Of a DNA stretch of 64,000 bases, positions 40,214 to 48,962 are shown piece after piece. The position numbers were made by a program, and so were the translations under genes. The notes under the pieces are model-generated. The model was not told the DNA's origin and made no database searches. It was given only the letters and a program-made list of their open reading frames with translations. The stretch covers positions 1,426,001-1,490,000 of the forward strand of contig CAWGSA010000002.1 in assembly GCA_963825175.1 (NCBI GenBank), given 5' to 3'. This DNA comes from DATFTF01 sp963825175 (GTDB lineage: Bacteria > Acidobacteriota > Thermoanaerobaculia > UBA5066 > Gp7-AA6). How positions within the stretch are numbered: the first letter of the stretch is position 1; every line of letters starts with the position of its first letter.

Positions 40214-41999
40214 GCACCGCTCCAGTCGCCGTCGCTCACGAGCTTCCGCACGGGGTTCATCCCGAGCCGACGTCCTTCTGGCGCAAGTACATCTTCTCCG
40301 ATCGACCACAAGGTCATCGGCAAGCAATACCTCTTCTACTCCCTGTTCATGCTGATCGATCGGCGGGTTCCTGGCCGGGCTCGTGCGCTGGCAGCTGGCA
40401 TGGCCGGGCAAGCCGATCGCCTTCATGGGCAAGCTGATGCCCGGAGGGAATGCCCAACGGACAGATGCTGCCGGAGTTCTACAACTCGCTCTTCACGATG
40501 CACGCGACGATCATGATCTTTTTCGCGATCATGCCGATCCTGCTCGGCGCGTTCGGCAACTTCGTGATTCCCCTCCAGATCGGCGCCCGCGACATGGCGT
40601 TCCCGCGCCTGAATCTGGCGTCCTTCTGGGTGGCGGTTCCCGCGGCGGTGCTCATCCTCTGGTCGTTCTTCGTGACCGGGGGCGCGGCGCAGTCGGGATG
40701 GACCTCCTACGCGCCGCTGTCGGCGATCCAGCCCAGGGGACAGACGCTGTGGCTGCTGTCGCTGTTGGTCCTGGGGATCTCGTCGCTCTGCTGACCGCGG
40801 TCAACTTCATCACGACGATCATCAACATGCGCGCGCCGGGGATGAACTTCTTCCGCCTGCCGCTGACGGTGTGGGCGCTCTTCATCACCGCGATCCTGCT
40901 GCTGCTGGCCCTGCCGGTGCTGTCGGGCGCGATGATCATGCTGCTGTTCGACCGGGTGCTGGGCACGACGTTCTTCCTGCCGGCCGGCGAGGTCATCTCC
41001 GGCACGCCCCTGACCAACGCGGGAGGAGGTCAGCCGCTCCTGTGGCAGCACCTGTTCTGGTTCTTCGGGCACCCCGAGGTCTACATCATGATCCTGCCCG
41101 CGATGGGCATCACCTCGGAGATCCTGCCGGTCTTCTCGCGCAAGCCCATCTTCGGCTACCGCGCGATGGCCTACTCGATCATGGGCATCGCCGGTCTGGG
41201 CTGGATCGTGTGGGGCCATCACATGTTCCAGAGCGGCATGAACCCGATCCTGGGCACGACCTTCATGATCTCGACCATGGTCATCGCCGTGCCCTCGGCC
41301 ATCAAGACCTTCAACTGGCTGGGGACGCTGTGGGGAGGCAACATCCGGTTCACCACGCCGATGTTGATGGCCCTGTCCTTCGTGTCGATGTTCGTCATCG
41401 GGGGCCTCTCGGGCATCTTCATGGCCTCCACGCCGGTCGACGTCTTCATCCACGACACCTACTTCATCGTGGCCCACATCCACTACGTGCTCTTCGGCGG
41501 CTCGCTCTTCGGGGCGTTCGGCGCGTTGTACTTCTGGTATCCCAAGATGTTCGGCCGGCTCATGAGCGAGCGGTGGGGGAAGGTGCACTGGTTCCTGACT
41601 TTCGTGACCTTCAATTGCGTCTTCTTTCCCATGCACTTCCTGGGGATGCGGGGCATGCAGCGGCGCATTTACGATTACTCCCAGTACAAGCACCTGCGCG
41701 GCCTGCAGCCCATGAACCAGTTCATGACCATCTCGCTCTTCGTGCTCGGCGCGGCCCAGGTCATCCTGGTCTTGAACTTCTTCCTGTCGATGCGCCGGGG
41801 CAAGGTCGCCGGGACGAATCCCTGGCGGGCCAACACGCTCGAGTGGCAGACCTCGTCGCCTCCTCCGCACGAGAACTTCGAGCACATCCCGACGGTGTAC
41901 CGCGGGCCGTACGAGTTCAGCGCCCCGGAGCGGGTCGAGGATTACTGGCCGCAGAACGAGTCGCCGTCGGGCGCGGCTCCCGCCGGATCCCATGGCTGA
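40210..41999 (+). CDS. coxA: aa3-type cytochrome c oxidase subunit I (frame-shifted in the first third)
   Basis: Frame changes at about 40300, 40358, 40449 and 40790 break the first 200 codons; beyond 40795 it is continuous. Joined, it has the A-type catalytic core: TMHATIMIFF (low-spin haem ligand), FWFFGHPEVYIMILP with the cross-linked His/Tyr, GHHMF (CuB pair), and IVAHIHYVLFGG (haem a and a3 ligands). It carries about 12 helices and ends at 41999. Each break fits insertion of one or two bases in conserved codons, so the gene is probably functional and the breaks possibly technical. It reduces O2 and pumps protons. Confidence 0.88.
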
Positions 42000-43014
42000 T
42001 CGATCCCGGGTGGGGCTCGCTCCCGGGCAGCCGCCGGTCCGGCGCGGCCTTCACCGGTTCGCCGTGGCCACCGCCCTCGCGACGGTGGGGCTCATCTTCG
42101 CGGGTGGCCTGGTCACTTCCACCGATTCGGGCCTGTCGGTGCCCGACTGGCCGACGACGTACGGCTGGAGCATGTTCACATTCCCGCTCTCCAAGTGGGT
42201 CGGCGGGATCCGCTTCGAGCATACGCACCGGCTGATCGCATCGACCGTCGGCCTTCTCACCGTCGTGCTCGCCGTGTGGCTGGCGCGGCGCGAGCCGAGG
42301 GCGTGGGTCCGGCGGCTGGGCTATGCCGCGCTGGGAACGGTCGTGGCACAGGGCCTCCTCGGAGGCCTGACGGTTCTTCTTCTGCTCCCTCCGGCGGTGT
42401 CCGTCGCGCACGCGTGTCTGGCCCAGACTTTCTTTTGCCTGGTCGTCACGCTGGCGGTCGTCACCTCGCCGCGCTGGATCAACGCGGCGGCGTCTCGACC
42501 GGGGCCGGCCAGCCGATGGGCGGCGATCACCGTCGCGGCAGTGTTCGTCCAGCTCCTGATCGGCGCCGTTCTGCGGCACACCAAGGCCGGGCTGGCCATT
42601 CCCGATTTTCCCCTGGCCTTCGGGCGTCTGATCCCGCCAATCCATTCGCGGCCCGTCGCGATCCACTTCGCACACAGGGTCGGAGCGCTCGTGGTCTTCT
42701 CCCTGACGGTCGTGTCCGTGGCCACGGCGTGGCGCGACGGCCGGGCGGCGCTGCGGAAGGTCTCGTCGTTCCTGGCGGGCCTCGTCGCCGTCCAGATCGC
42801 GCTCGGAGCCCTGACCGTTCTGACGCGCAAGGACGTCGTGACCGCGACGCTCCACGTGGTGGTCGGCGCGCTCGTGCTGGGTACCGCCGTCGTACTTCTG
42901 CTCGCGACGCGCCGCCGTGCCGCCGGCCGGGTCGTCGCATTCGACGCCGTGGAGGGGCCCTCCCGCGCCCTGGGAGTCTCTCCCGCCGCCGGGGTCCGTG
43001 CCGCATGGAAGTGA
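41992..43014 (+). CDS. ctaA: Haem A synthase (CtaA/Cox15)
   Basis: 340 residues with eight helices in two similar halves. Conserved haem-binding His occur in FEHTHRLIAS, VAHACLAQ, RHTKAGLAI, HFAHRVGAL and ATLHVVVGA, the pattern of CtaA. The opening GGLVTSTDSGLSVPDWPTTYG is a well-known family signature. It converts haem O to haem A for CoxA. The start overlaps the coxA stop by 8 bases, and its own stop lies within the start of ctaB. Confidence 0.95.
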   Translation: MADRSRVGLAPGQPPVRRGLHRFAVATALATVGLIFAGGLVTSTDSGLSVPDWPTTYGWSMFTFPLSKWVGGIRFEHTHRLIASTVGLLTVVLAVWLARREPRAWVRRLGYAALGTVVAQGLLGGLTVLLLLPPAVSVAHACLAQTFFCLVVTLAVVTSPRWINAAASRPGPASRWAAITVAAVFVQLLIGAVLRHTKAGLAIPDFPLAFGRLIPPIHSRPVAIHFAHRVGALVVFSLTVVSVATAWRDGRAALRKVSSFLAGLVAVQIALGALTVLTRKDVVTATLHVVVGALVLGTAVVLLLATRRRAAGRVVAFDAVEGPSRALGVSPAAGVRAAWK

Positions 43015-43898
43015 CTCCGGCCGCGGCCTCGACCGTTCTCGCCGCGTCCTCCGCGCGGCTGGCGGATTTCTTCGCGCTCACCAAGCCGCGCATCACGTTC
43101 CTGGTCCTGGTCACGACAGCGGTCGGTTACTCCGTCGGCTTGTCCGGCGGGTTCGACGCCGCGGCCTTTGCCGCCCTGTTGGCCGGAACGGCCCTGGTGT
43201 CCGGCGGCGCTTCCGCCCTGAACCAGTACTGGGAACGCGATTCCGACGCGCGCATGCGCCGGACGCGGCGGCGCCCGCTCCCCGCCGGCCGGCTGGCCCC
43301 CGCCGACGCGCTCGCCTTCGGTCTCGTCCTCTCCGCGGCGGGGTTCGCGCTGCTCGCGTCGGTCAACGGCCTGACGTACTTCCTGGGCGTCGCGGCCCTG
43401 GCCAGCTATGTGCTCGCCTACACGCCGCTCAAGCGCGTCACGTCGCTCTGCACGGTGGTGGGCGCGGTTCCGGGCGCGATTCCCCCCATGATGGGCTGGG
43501 CCGCGGCGCGCGGCCGCCTCGACGCCGGCGCCTGGGCGCTGTTCGCGATCCTCTTCCTGTGGCAGCTCCCGCACTTCCTGGCCATCGGCTGGATCTATCG
43601 CGACGACTACGAGGAGGCGGGCTTTCCGATGCTCACCGTTCTCGATCGCGACGGCGGCTCGACCGGCAGGCAGATGGCGCTGTACAGCGCCGCGCTCCTC
43701 CCGGTCACATTGCTGGCCGGATCCGTGGTCTCCGCGGGCGCGGTCTACCTGGCCGGCGCCGTCGCCCTGGGGGCCCTGTTCCTGGCGGGATCGGTCCGGT
43801 TCATCCAGAGCAAGTCGATTCCCGCCGCCCGGCGGGTCTTTCTGATTTCGGTTCTGTACCTGCCGATCCTCCTGGGGCTGATGGTGTTCAACCGATGA
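43005..43898 (+). CDS. ctaB: Protohaem IX farnesyltransferase (haem O synthase)
   Basis: A 297-residue UbiA-superfamily prenyltransferase from ATG 43005. Key motifs are ALNQYWERDSDARMRRTRRR (the N-x3-D-x2-D allylic diphosphate site), LKRVTSLCTVVGAVPGAIPP and DDYEEAGFPML (second Asp-rich area). It attaches farnesyl to haem B, giving haem O, used by CtaA. Start and stop overlap neighbours (ATGA with the next small gene). Together with ctaA it confirms that the downstream oxidase uses haem A. Confidence 0.96.
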   Translation: MEVTPAAASTVLAASSARLADFFALTKPRITFLVLVTTAVGYSVGLSGGFDAAAFAALLAGTALVSGGASALNQYWERDSDARMRRTRRRPLPAGRLAPADALAFGLVLSAAGFALLASVNGLTYFLGVAALASYVLAYTPLKRVTSLCTVVGAVPGAIPPMMGWAAARGRLDAGAWALFAILFLWQLPHFLAIGWIYRDDYEEAGFPMLTVLDRDGGSTGRQMALYSAALLPVTLLAGSVVSAGAVYLAGAVALGALFLAGSVRFIQSKSIPAARRVFLISVLYLPILLGLMVFNR

Positions 43899-44014
43899 AA
43901 GGGGGAACGGTCGGGCGCATGCTGGAGAACCGGCGATTGCTGCTGTGGCTCATCCTCGTCGCCGGCGCGCTCTTTTTCGGATCGATTCTCTTCATCCTGT
44001 CCCGGGCCCACTGA
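43895..44014 (+). CDS. Small single-helix membrane protein of the oxidase operon
   Basis: 39 residues from ATG 43895 with the sequence MKGGTVGRMLENRRLLLWLI followed by a hydrophobic helix and SRAH. It overlaps ctaB (ATGA) and ends 11 bases before the subunit IV gene. Its coupling to the neighbours, positive-inside N-terminus and single helix suggest a genuine small subunit or assembly peptide. I do not recognise a family. Confidence 0.55.
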   Translation: MKGGTVGRMLENRRLLLWLILVAGALFFGSILFILSRAH

Positions 44015-44025
44015 AAGGAAGAGCG

Positions 44026-44313
44026 ATGACAGAGGCGCACAAAGTCCCCAATTACATGGCCATCTTCTGGTGGCTGGCCGGCTTGACGGTGGTGGAAGTC
44101 GGATACTCCACGATCCTGCCGCATGAGCACAAGGCCCTGCTGATCATCGGCCTGGTCGGGTTCGCCGCGATCAAGGCGTCGCTGGTGGCTCTCTTCTTCA
44201 TGCACTTGCGGTTCGAGCGAAAGAGTCTCGGAATCATCGTGACGTCGACGTTGATCCTGGGATGCATCCTGGTCGGCGTGGGGATGGCCGAGCACCTGCT
44301 GCCAAGGCCGTGA
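44026..44313 (+). CDS. Cytochrome c oxidase subunit IV (prokaryotic type)
   Basis: 95 residues with three helices. The core YMAIFWWLAGLTVVEVGYS, and IKASLVALFFMHLRFERKSL before the last helix, is the prokaryotic COX4/CtaF signature, where subunits usually show FFMHL. RBS AAGGAAGAG is upstream. It lies between the small 39-residue protein and subunit III; the following gap carries a heptamer array. Confidence 0.92.
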   Translation: MTEAHKVPNYMAIFWWLAGLTVVEVGYSTILPHEHKALLIIGLVGFAAIKASLVALFFMHLRFERKSLGIIVTSTLILGCILVGVGMAEHLLPRP

Positions 44314-44322
44314 AAACCAGGC

Positions 44323-44417
44323 CGTAAGACGTAAAACGTGAAACGCGAAACGGACCGAGAAAACGAGGTGGTGACCAAACTGGGATTCCTTTTCCGTTGA
44401 ACGTTTTACGTTTCACG
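44323..44417. repeat. Heptamer inverted array (CGTAAAA unit)
   Basis: CGTAAGA-CGTAAAA-CGTGAAA-CGCGAAA, spacer of about 47 bases, then CGTTTTA-CGTTTCA-CG. It lies before coxC. Confidence 0.75.
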
Positions 44418-44450
44418 AATGGGAACATCTGACGAAACGGAGCAGTAGGG

Positions 44451-45068
44451 ATGGAAGCAACGGTCCTGGTTCACGAGCGCTTCGAGGAGGAGACCAACAC
44501 CGGCATTCCCCACGACAAGATGGGGATGTGGGTCTTTCTCTGCTCGGAGGTGATGTTCTTCACCGGTTTGATCGGGGCTTACATCGTGCTGCGCTTCGCC
44601 AGCCCGTTCTGGCCGCAGCCCTCGACGGTTCTGAACGTTCCCCTGACGGCGATGAACACGTTCATCCTGATCTGCTCCTCGGTGACCATGGTGCAGGCTC
44701 TGGGCGCGATCCGGGCGGGCAGCCCGGCCAGGATGAAACTCTTCCTCTGCCTGACCTTGATGTTCGGTGCCACCTTCCTCTCGATCCAGGGCGTGGAGTA
44801 CTGGAAGCTCCTCCACGAGCACACCCGGGCCTATCCGAACGGATTCAATCCGCACGCCAGCCTGTTCGGCTCGGTGTTCTTCACCACGACCGGCTTCCAC
44901 GGATTCCACGTCTTCTGCGGCGTGGTCTGCATGGCCTTCGTGACCGGCAAGGCGCTTCTGGGAAAGTACACGCAGGCGAGCCACCAGGGGATCGAGACGC
45001 TCGGCCTGTACTGGCACTTCGTCGATCTGGTGTGGATCGTCCTGTTCACAATCATCTACTTGATTTGA
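44451..45068 (+). CDS. coxC: Cytochrome c oxidase subunit III
   Basis: 205 residues with five helices, beginning after a short polar tail. Family marks are KMGMWVFLCSEVMFFTGLI, TGFHGFHVFCGVVCMAF and a final LYWHFVDLVWIVLFTIIYL. The length fits the five-helix bacterial CoxC lacking the first two helices. It is preceded by 137 bases that hold two inverted arms of CGTAAAA-type heptamers. Confidence 0.95.
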   Translation: MEATVLVHERFEEETNTGIPHDKMGMWVFLCSEVMFFTGLIGAYIVLRFASPFWPQPSTVLNVPLTAMNTFILICSSVTMVQALGAIRAGSPARMKLFLCLTLMFGATFLSIQGVEYWKLLHEHTRAYPNGFNPHASLFGSVFFTTTGFHGFHVFCGVVCMAFVTGKALLGKYTQASHQGIETLGLYWHFVDLVWIVLFTIIYLI

Positions 45069-45092
45069 GCGTGAGGCGTAAGGCGTAAGGCG
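45069..45092. repeat. Heptamer array, one arm (GCGTAAG unit)
   Basis: GCGTGAG-GCGTAAG-GCGTAAG-GCG after coxC. No inverted arm was seen. Confidence 0.65.
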
Positions 45093-45116
45093 CGGACCGG
45101 GAGGACTCGCCCGGAC

Positions 45117-45557
45117 ATGTCTTTCACCCTTCGGGATCTGCCTGCGTTGAACGCGGTTCTCAACGCGTCGGCGGCGCTGTTCCTGATCCTGGCGTACCGG
45201 GCCATCCGCGCGTCGCGGATCGAACGGCACCGACGGCTGATGCTGACGGCGGCCACAATTTCCGCATTGTTTCTGATCACTTATCTGACGTACCACGCGC
45301 GGGTCGGATCGGTCCGGTTCACCGCGCAGGGCCCGGCGCGGACGGTCTACTTCACCATCCTCGTCAGCCACACGCTGCTCGCCGTCGCCGTTCTGCCCCT
45401 GGTCCTGCGCACTCTCTACCTGGGGCTGCGCCGGCGCGACGACCGGCACCGGGCGATCGCGCGGTGGACCTTTCCGATCTGGCTCTACGTGTCGGTGACC
45501 GGCGTCGTGGTCTACGTCATGCTGTACCGGCTTTACCCTTCCGCCGCGATTCGGTAG
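45117..45557 (+). CDS. DUF420 membrane protein
   Basis: 146 residues with four helices. The order LNAVLNASAALFLILAYRAI, HRRLMLTAATISALFLITYL, and the His in LVSHTLLAV match DUF420 (YozB/CtaM-like) proteins that accompany haem-copper oxidase operons and may help CuA or haem assembly. It follows coxC after 48 bases that contain three GCGTAAG-type heptamers. Confidence 0.85.
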   Translation: MSFTLRDLPALNAVLNASAALFLILAYRAIRASRIERHRRLMLTAATISALFLITYLTYHARVGSVRFTAQGPARTVYFTILVSHTLLAVAVLPLVLRTLYLGLRRRDDRHRAIARWTFPIWLYVSVTGVVVYVMLYRLYPSAAIR

Positions 45558-45568
45558 GATCCCGGGTG

Positions 45569-45889
45569 ATGCCCCGAGCCGCCCGTGCCGCCGCCGTCCT
45601 CCTCCTGGCCGCCGTGCTGCTTCCGGCCCTCGCCGGAGCGTGTCCGCTGTGCAAGGACGCGAAGTCGGACGCCGACTATGCGGGGGGAGCGGCGTCCCTG
45701 CCCAGTGGCTTCTACTACTCGATCCTGCTGATGGTCTCGGCGCCCTTCGCCGTCGCCGGCGGGCTCGTGTGGCGCATCCAGGCCGCACGGCGCCGTCTGC
45801 GCTCGGCGCGGAACGAGGCCGCCTCCCCGCAGCCGGCTGCCGAGCGTTCCGTAACCCTCGTCCCGGACCCGCCGGGGGCCCGGCCCTGA
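45569..45889 (+). CDS. Small exported membrane protein with CPLC motif
   Basis: 106 residues from ATG 45569. It has an N-terminal signal (RAAAVLLLAAVLLPALAGA) followed directly by CPLCKDAKSDADYAGG, then one helix (FYYSILLMVSAPFAVAGGLV) and a charged tail. The CxxC next to the cleavage point may bind copper or a disulfide. Similar CPLC proteins are known near cytochrome oxidase operons, but the role is not established. Its stop overlaps the next gene at CTGA. Confidence 0.6.
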   Translation: MPRAARAAAVLLLAAVLLPALAGACPLCKDAKSDADYAGGAASLPSGFYYSILLMVSAPFAVAGGLVWRIQAARRRLRSARNEAASPQPAAERSVTLVPDPPGARP

Positions 45890-46845
45890 AGCGGCCGGCG
45901 CTGCTCCTCTTTCTCCCTCTTCTCTTCGGCGCGCCCCCCGTCTCCGTGTCCACCGCTGTCCCGGCGCGCTCGGCCGAGCTCGACGCGTTTCTGGCCTCGG
46001 TCGCGCGGGACGTGATCGAGGAGTTCGCCGACAAGGGCCTGACTCCGGAAGGGCTTTCCATCTCGCTGGTGGAGCTCTCCGGGCCGTCTGCCGCGTCCGG
46101 CTCCTACCGCGCAGATGCGCCGTACTACCCCGCCTCGGTCATCAAGGTGTTCTACCTGGCCTATTACGAGCGGGAGAAGGAAGCGGGGAGGCTCAAGGAC
46201 ACGCCGGAGATCATTCGCGCGGTCAAGGACATGATCACCGTCTCCTCCAACGACGCGACCGGCTTCGTGGTGGACGCCATCACCGGCACGACGTCCGGTC
46301 CCGAGCTCTCCGGCCGCGCGTGGGAAGCGTGGAAGGAGAAGCGCAACGCCGTCAACCGTTTTCTTCAGGCACGGGGATACCGAGACGTCAACGCCAATCA
46401 GAAGACCTTCTGCGAGGACGCGTACGGTCGGGAGCAGGCGTTTCGGGAGGACGGAAAGAATCGAAATCGGGTGACGCCGGACGCCATGGCCCGCCTGTTC
46501 ACCGAAATCGCGCGCGGCCGGATGGCCGGGGCCTCGGGCACGGCGGAGATGCTGGGCCTGCTCCGGCGAGACGTCACGGCCGACAAGCCCTTCGACGATC
46601 TGGAGCTCGAGGACGCGCGTCTGGCGGGGCACGATCTTCCGGCCGGCACCGCGTTCTGGTCGAAGTCGGGAGACGCCTACGACGTCCACCACCTCGTGGC
46701 GCGCGTCGAGCTGCCCGGCGGCGCGGACTTCGTCCTGGCCGTGTTCACCCGGGGCGTCAAGGCGGTGTCGGGAGTCATCCCGCGCGTGTACGCGAAGGTG
46801 GCCGACCGATACCGGGTCCGTGAAACGTCAAACGTAAGACGTTAA
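45886..46845 (+). CDS. Serine hydrolase of the beta-lactamase/transpeptidase fold
   Basis: 319 residues. The best start is CTG 45886, which overlaps the previous stop (CTGA) and yields signal peptide KRPALLLFLPLLFGAPPVSV; no ATG, GTG or TTG of suitable position exists. The three class A-type motifs are present: SVIK (catalytic Ser-xx-Lys, in YPASVIKVFYLAYY), SSN in ITVSSNDATG and KSG in WSKSGDAYD. It is probably periplasmic and related to class A beta-lactamases. Antibiotic hydrolysis cannot be told from carboxypeptidase activity. The final residues (RETSNVRR) are encoded by a heptamer array. Confidence 0.82.
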   Translation: MKRPALLLFLPLLFGAPPVSVSTAVPARSAELDAFLASVARDVIEEFADKGLTPEGLSISLVELSGPSAASGSYRADAPYYPASVIKVFYLAYYEREKEAGRLKDTPEIIRAVKDMITVSSNDATGFVVDAITGTTSGPELSGRAWEAWKEKRNAVNRFLQARGYRDVNANQKTFCEDAYGREQAFREDGKNRNRVTPDAMARLFTEIARGRMAGASGTAEMLGLLRRDVTADKPFDDLELEDARLAGHDLPAGTAFWSKSGDAYDVHHLVARVELPGGADFVLAVFTRGVKAVSGVIPRVYAKVADRYRVRETSNVRR

Positions 46846-46906
46846 ACGAGAGAAGAGCTGCCGGCCTCCTTGCTGCGCTTGACGTTTTACGTTTAACGTT
46901 TTACGA
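46819..46906. repeat. Heptamer inverted array (CGTNAAA unit)
   Basis: CGTGAAA-CGTCAAA-CGTAAGA-CGTTAAA, spacer, then CGTTTTA-CGTTTAA-CGTTTTA-CG. It overlaps the 3' end of the serine hydrolase gene. Confidence 0.75.
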
Positions 46907-46909
46907 CTC

Positions 46910-47563
46910 ATGTTCCAGTCTCGCCTCCTCGCTGGTCTGGTGGGCGCGGCCCTTGCTCTGCTGAGGGCCACCCTGCGGGTGGAGGTGCTCCATGGCGATC
47001 GCCTCGAGGACCTCCGTAGCCGGCGCGTCCCGATTCTCTTCGCCCTGTGGCACGGCCGGATGCTCGTGCCGATCCAGCGTCATCGGCGGCAGGGGATCGT
47101 GACCATGGCGTCGCAATCCAAGGACGGCGAGATCATCGCCCGATGGCTGGAGAGGAACGGCTACGTGGTGGTCCGAGGCTCGACGACGCGCGGAGGAGGA
47201 GAGGCTCTTCGCCAGATGGTTCGTCACGTCCGATCGGGCCGCCACGCCGCGCTCACCGTGGATGGGCCCAAGGGGCCGCCCCGGGTCGTGCAGCCGGGCA
47301 TCGTCCAGCTCGCTCGTCTGACCGGTGCCTGGGTCCTGCCGATCACGGCGTCGGGCGCGCCGGTCCGGTTCCTCCGCTCGTGGGATCGATACCTGCTGCC
47401 GCTGCCTTTCTCCCGCAATGTCGTCGTCTACGGCGAGCCCCTGTCCATCGGACAGTCGGTGTCCGAGGCCGCGGCCGTCGCGCAGATTGGCTCGGCCCTG
47501 GACGCCGCGACGCGGGAGGCGGACGCCGCGGCGGGCGTCACGCCGCCACCACCCTGGAGGTGA
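46910..47563 (+). CDS. DUF374 lysophospholipid acyltransferase-like protein
   Basis: 217 residues with one N-terminal hydrophobic segment. Family features are ILFALWHGRMLVPI, containing the catalytic His where acyltransferases have HxxxxD, and ALTVDGPKGPPRVVQPGI. DUF374 members resemble LpxL-type acyltransferases and may add acyl chains to lipid A or an outer-membrane glycolipid. It begins right after a heptamer inverted array, of which the last GACTCATG supplies the start. It converges on mqnE. Confidence 0.85.
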   Translation: MFQSRLLAGLVGAALALLRATLRVEVLHGDRLEDLRSRRVPILFALWHGRMLVPIQRHRRQGIVTMASQSKDGEIIARWLERNGYVVVRGSTTRGGGEALRQMVRHVRSGRHAALTVDGPKGPPRVVQPGIVQLARLTGAWVLPITASGAPVRFLRSWDRYLLPLPFSRNVVVYGEPLSIGQSVSEAAAVAQIGSALDAATREADAAAGVTPPPPWR

Positions 47564-47581
47564 GCCGCTCGCGACCGGAGA

Positions 47582-48700
47582 TCAGAGCGCGGCGGTGACC
47601 GGAACTTCTCGCACGACTCTTTGATACTGGCTGTCGCGCTCGTAAGGCTCGCGCCCGGTCTCCCGGATCATTCTCTCGAACTCGGATCGGGTCATGCCGG
47701 AGGCCGTCGTCGCACCCGCGGCGTGGGTGATCGTCTCGTCGACCACCGTTCCGACCAGGTCGTCCGCTCCGAAGAAGAGCGCGATCTGCGCGAGCTTCGT
47801 CCCGATCTGGATCCAGTACGCCTTGATGTGCGGGACGTTGTCGAGAAGGAGCCTTGAGGCGGCGATGACGCGCAGGTCGTCCTGGCCGGACGTCTCCGGG
47901 AGGTGCGCCAGAGGCGTGTTCTCCGGGTGGAAGGCCAGAGGAATCAAGCCACTGAATCCGCCGGTCTCGTCCTGCAGGTCCCGCAGCCGCAGAAGATGAT
48001 CGACGCGCTCCCGCGACGTCTCGACGCTCCCGTACAGCATCGTGGCGTTGGTGCGCACGCCCTGGAGATGGCACTCCCGCGCGATCGATAGCCATTCCTC
48101 GCCGGTGATCTTGTTCTTGCAGATCACGTCCCGGACGCGCCGGGCGAAGATCTCCGCGCCGCCGCCGGGGCAGGAGTCCATTCCCGCCCCTTTCAATTCT
48201 CGGATCGTCTCGGCGATCGACTTGCCTCCGACGCGGGCGATCCACTCGATCTCGACCATGGTGAACGCCTTCAGATGCACGGCCGGAAATTTCGTCTTGA
48301 GCGCCCGCAGGAGGCCGGTGTAGTACTCGAAGGGCCAGCTCGGATGGAGGCCGCCCACGATGTGGAACTCCGTCACCGCATCGCTGTATCCCTTGCCCGC
48401 CTCCTCCACGACTTCGTCGATGGCCATCTCGTAGCCGCCCGGCTCGTTGACCTTCTTGGCCCAGGCGCACAGCGCGCAGTCGACCCAGCACAGGTTGGTC
48501 GGATTCAGATATCGATTGACGTTGTAGAAGGCGAGGTTGCCGTGGCGCTTCTCGCGCACGTGATTGGCCAGGCGCCCGAGCCCGAGCAGATCGCGGGTGC
48601 GAAAGAGCTCCACGCCGTCCTCGAACGAAAGGCGTTGTCCGGACAGGACTTTATCGGCGATCGGAGCGAGGTCCGATCCATGAAACTCCGAGCCGTTCAC
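47582..48700 (-). CDS. mqnE: Aminodeoxyfutalosine synthase (radical SAM)
   Basis: 372 residues from GTG 48700, which overlaps the upstream stop. The radical-SAM motif is CWVDCALC (Cx3CxxC) following NRYLNPTNL. Other marks of MqnE are PGGYEMAIDEV, FHIVGGLHP, ATMLYGSVET and LIPLAFHPENTPLA. It makes aminodeoxyfutalosine from the MqnA product (3-[(1-carboxyvinyl)oxy]benzoate) and S-adenosylmethionine, the second step of the futalosine menaquinone pathway. This implies that menaquinone is the quinone used by the cbb3-, aa3- and cytochrome-linked chains here. No other mqn gene was seen. Confidence 0.92.
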   Translation of the reverse strand: MNGSEFHGSDLAPIADKVLSGQRLSFEDGVELFRTRDLLGLGRLANHVREKRHGNLAFYNVNRYLNPTNLCWVDCALCAWAKKVNEPGGYEMAIDEVVEEAGKGYSDAVTEFHIVGGLHPSWPFEYYTGLLRALKTKFPAVHLKAFTMVEIEWIARVGGKSIAETIRELKGAGMDSCPGGGAEIFARRVRDVICKNKITGEEWLSIARECHLQGVRTNATMLYGSVETSRERVDHLLRLRDLQDETGGFSGLIPLAFHPENTPLAHLPETSGQDDLRVIAASRLLLDNVPHIKAYWIQIGTKLAQIALFFGADDLVGTVVDETITHAAGATTASGMTRSEFERMIRETGREPYERDSQYQRVVREVPVTAAL

Positions 48701-48882
48701 GGGATCGCGGGCTTGGTCACCGGTTGGAACGGCTCGGCCGACTCCGGGGACACCTCGTCCACGAACGGCTGGATGTAGCGGTAGCACTCCCAGCAGTACT
48801 TCTCCTCCGGGAGGAACTGGAAGTCGACCACCCGTCCGACCGCCGGGAAGTCCAGGATCTCCCGGCCACACCGGTGGCACAT
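48697..48882 (-). CDS. Small zinc-binding protein
   Basis: 61 residues, from ATG 48882 after GGGGAAAAGGAC, opening MCHRCGREILDFPAVGR; a second Cys pair CWEC follows about 27 residues later, forming a zinc-ribbon-like pair. It has no helix-turn-helix. The stop overlaps mqnE, so it is in the same transcript. Function is unknown; possibly a small regulator or protein-interaction module. A longer form up to 48966 is possible but has poorer translation signals. Confidence 0.6.
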   Translation of the reverse strand: MCHRCGREILDFPAVGRVVDFQFLPEEKYCWECYRYIQPFVDEVSPESAEPFQPVTKPAIP

Positions 48883-48962
48883 GTCCTTTTCCCCTCGGAT
48901 GAGTCTCCAGACCGGACCCATAGGACCCTTGATCCTATCAGCTTCGGCGCCCGGAAGACGAG

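Noticed and set aside
39353..41999. coxB and coxA as ordinary pseudogenes
   Set aside because: All protein segments between the breaks keep conserved residues and codon use, so technical indels are at least as likely as decay.
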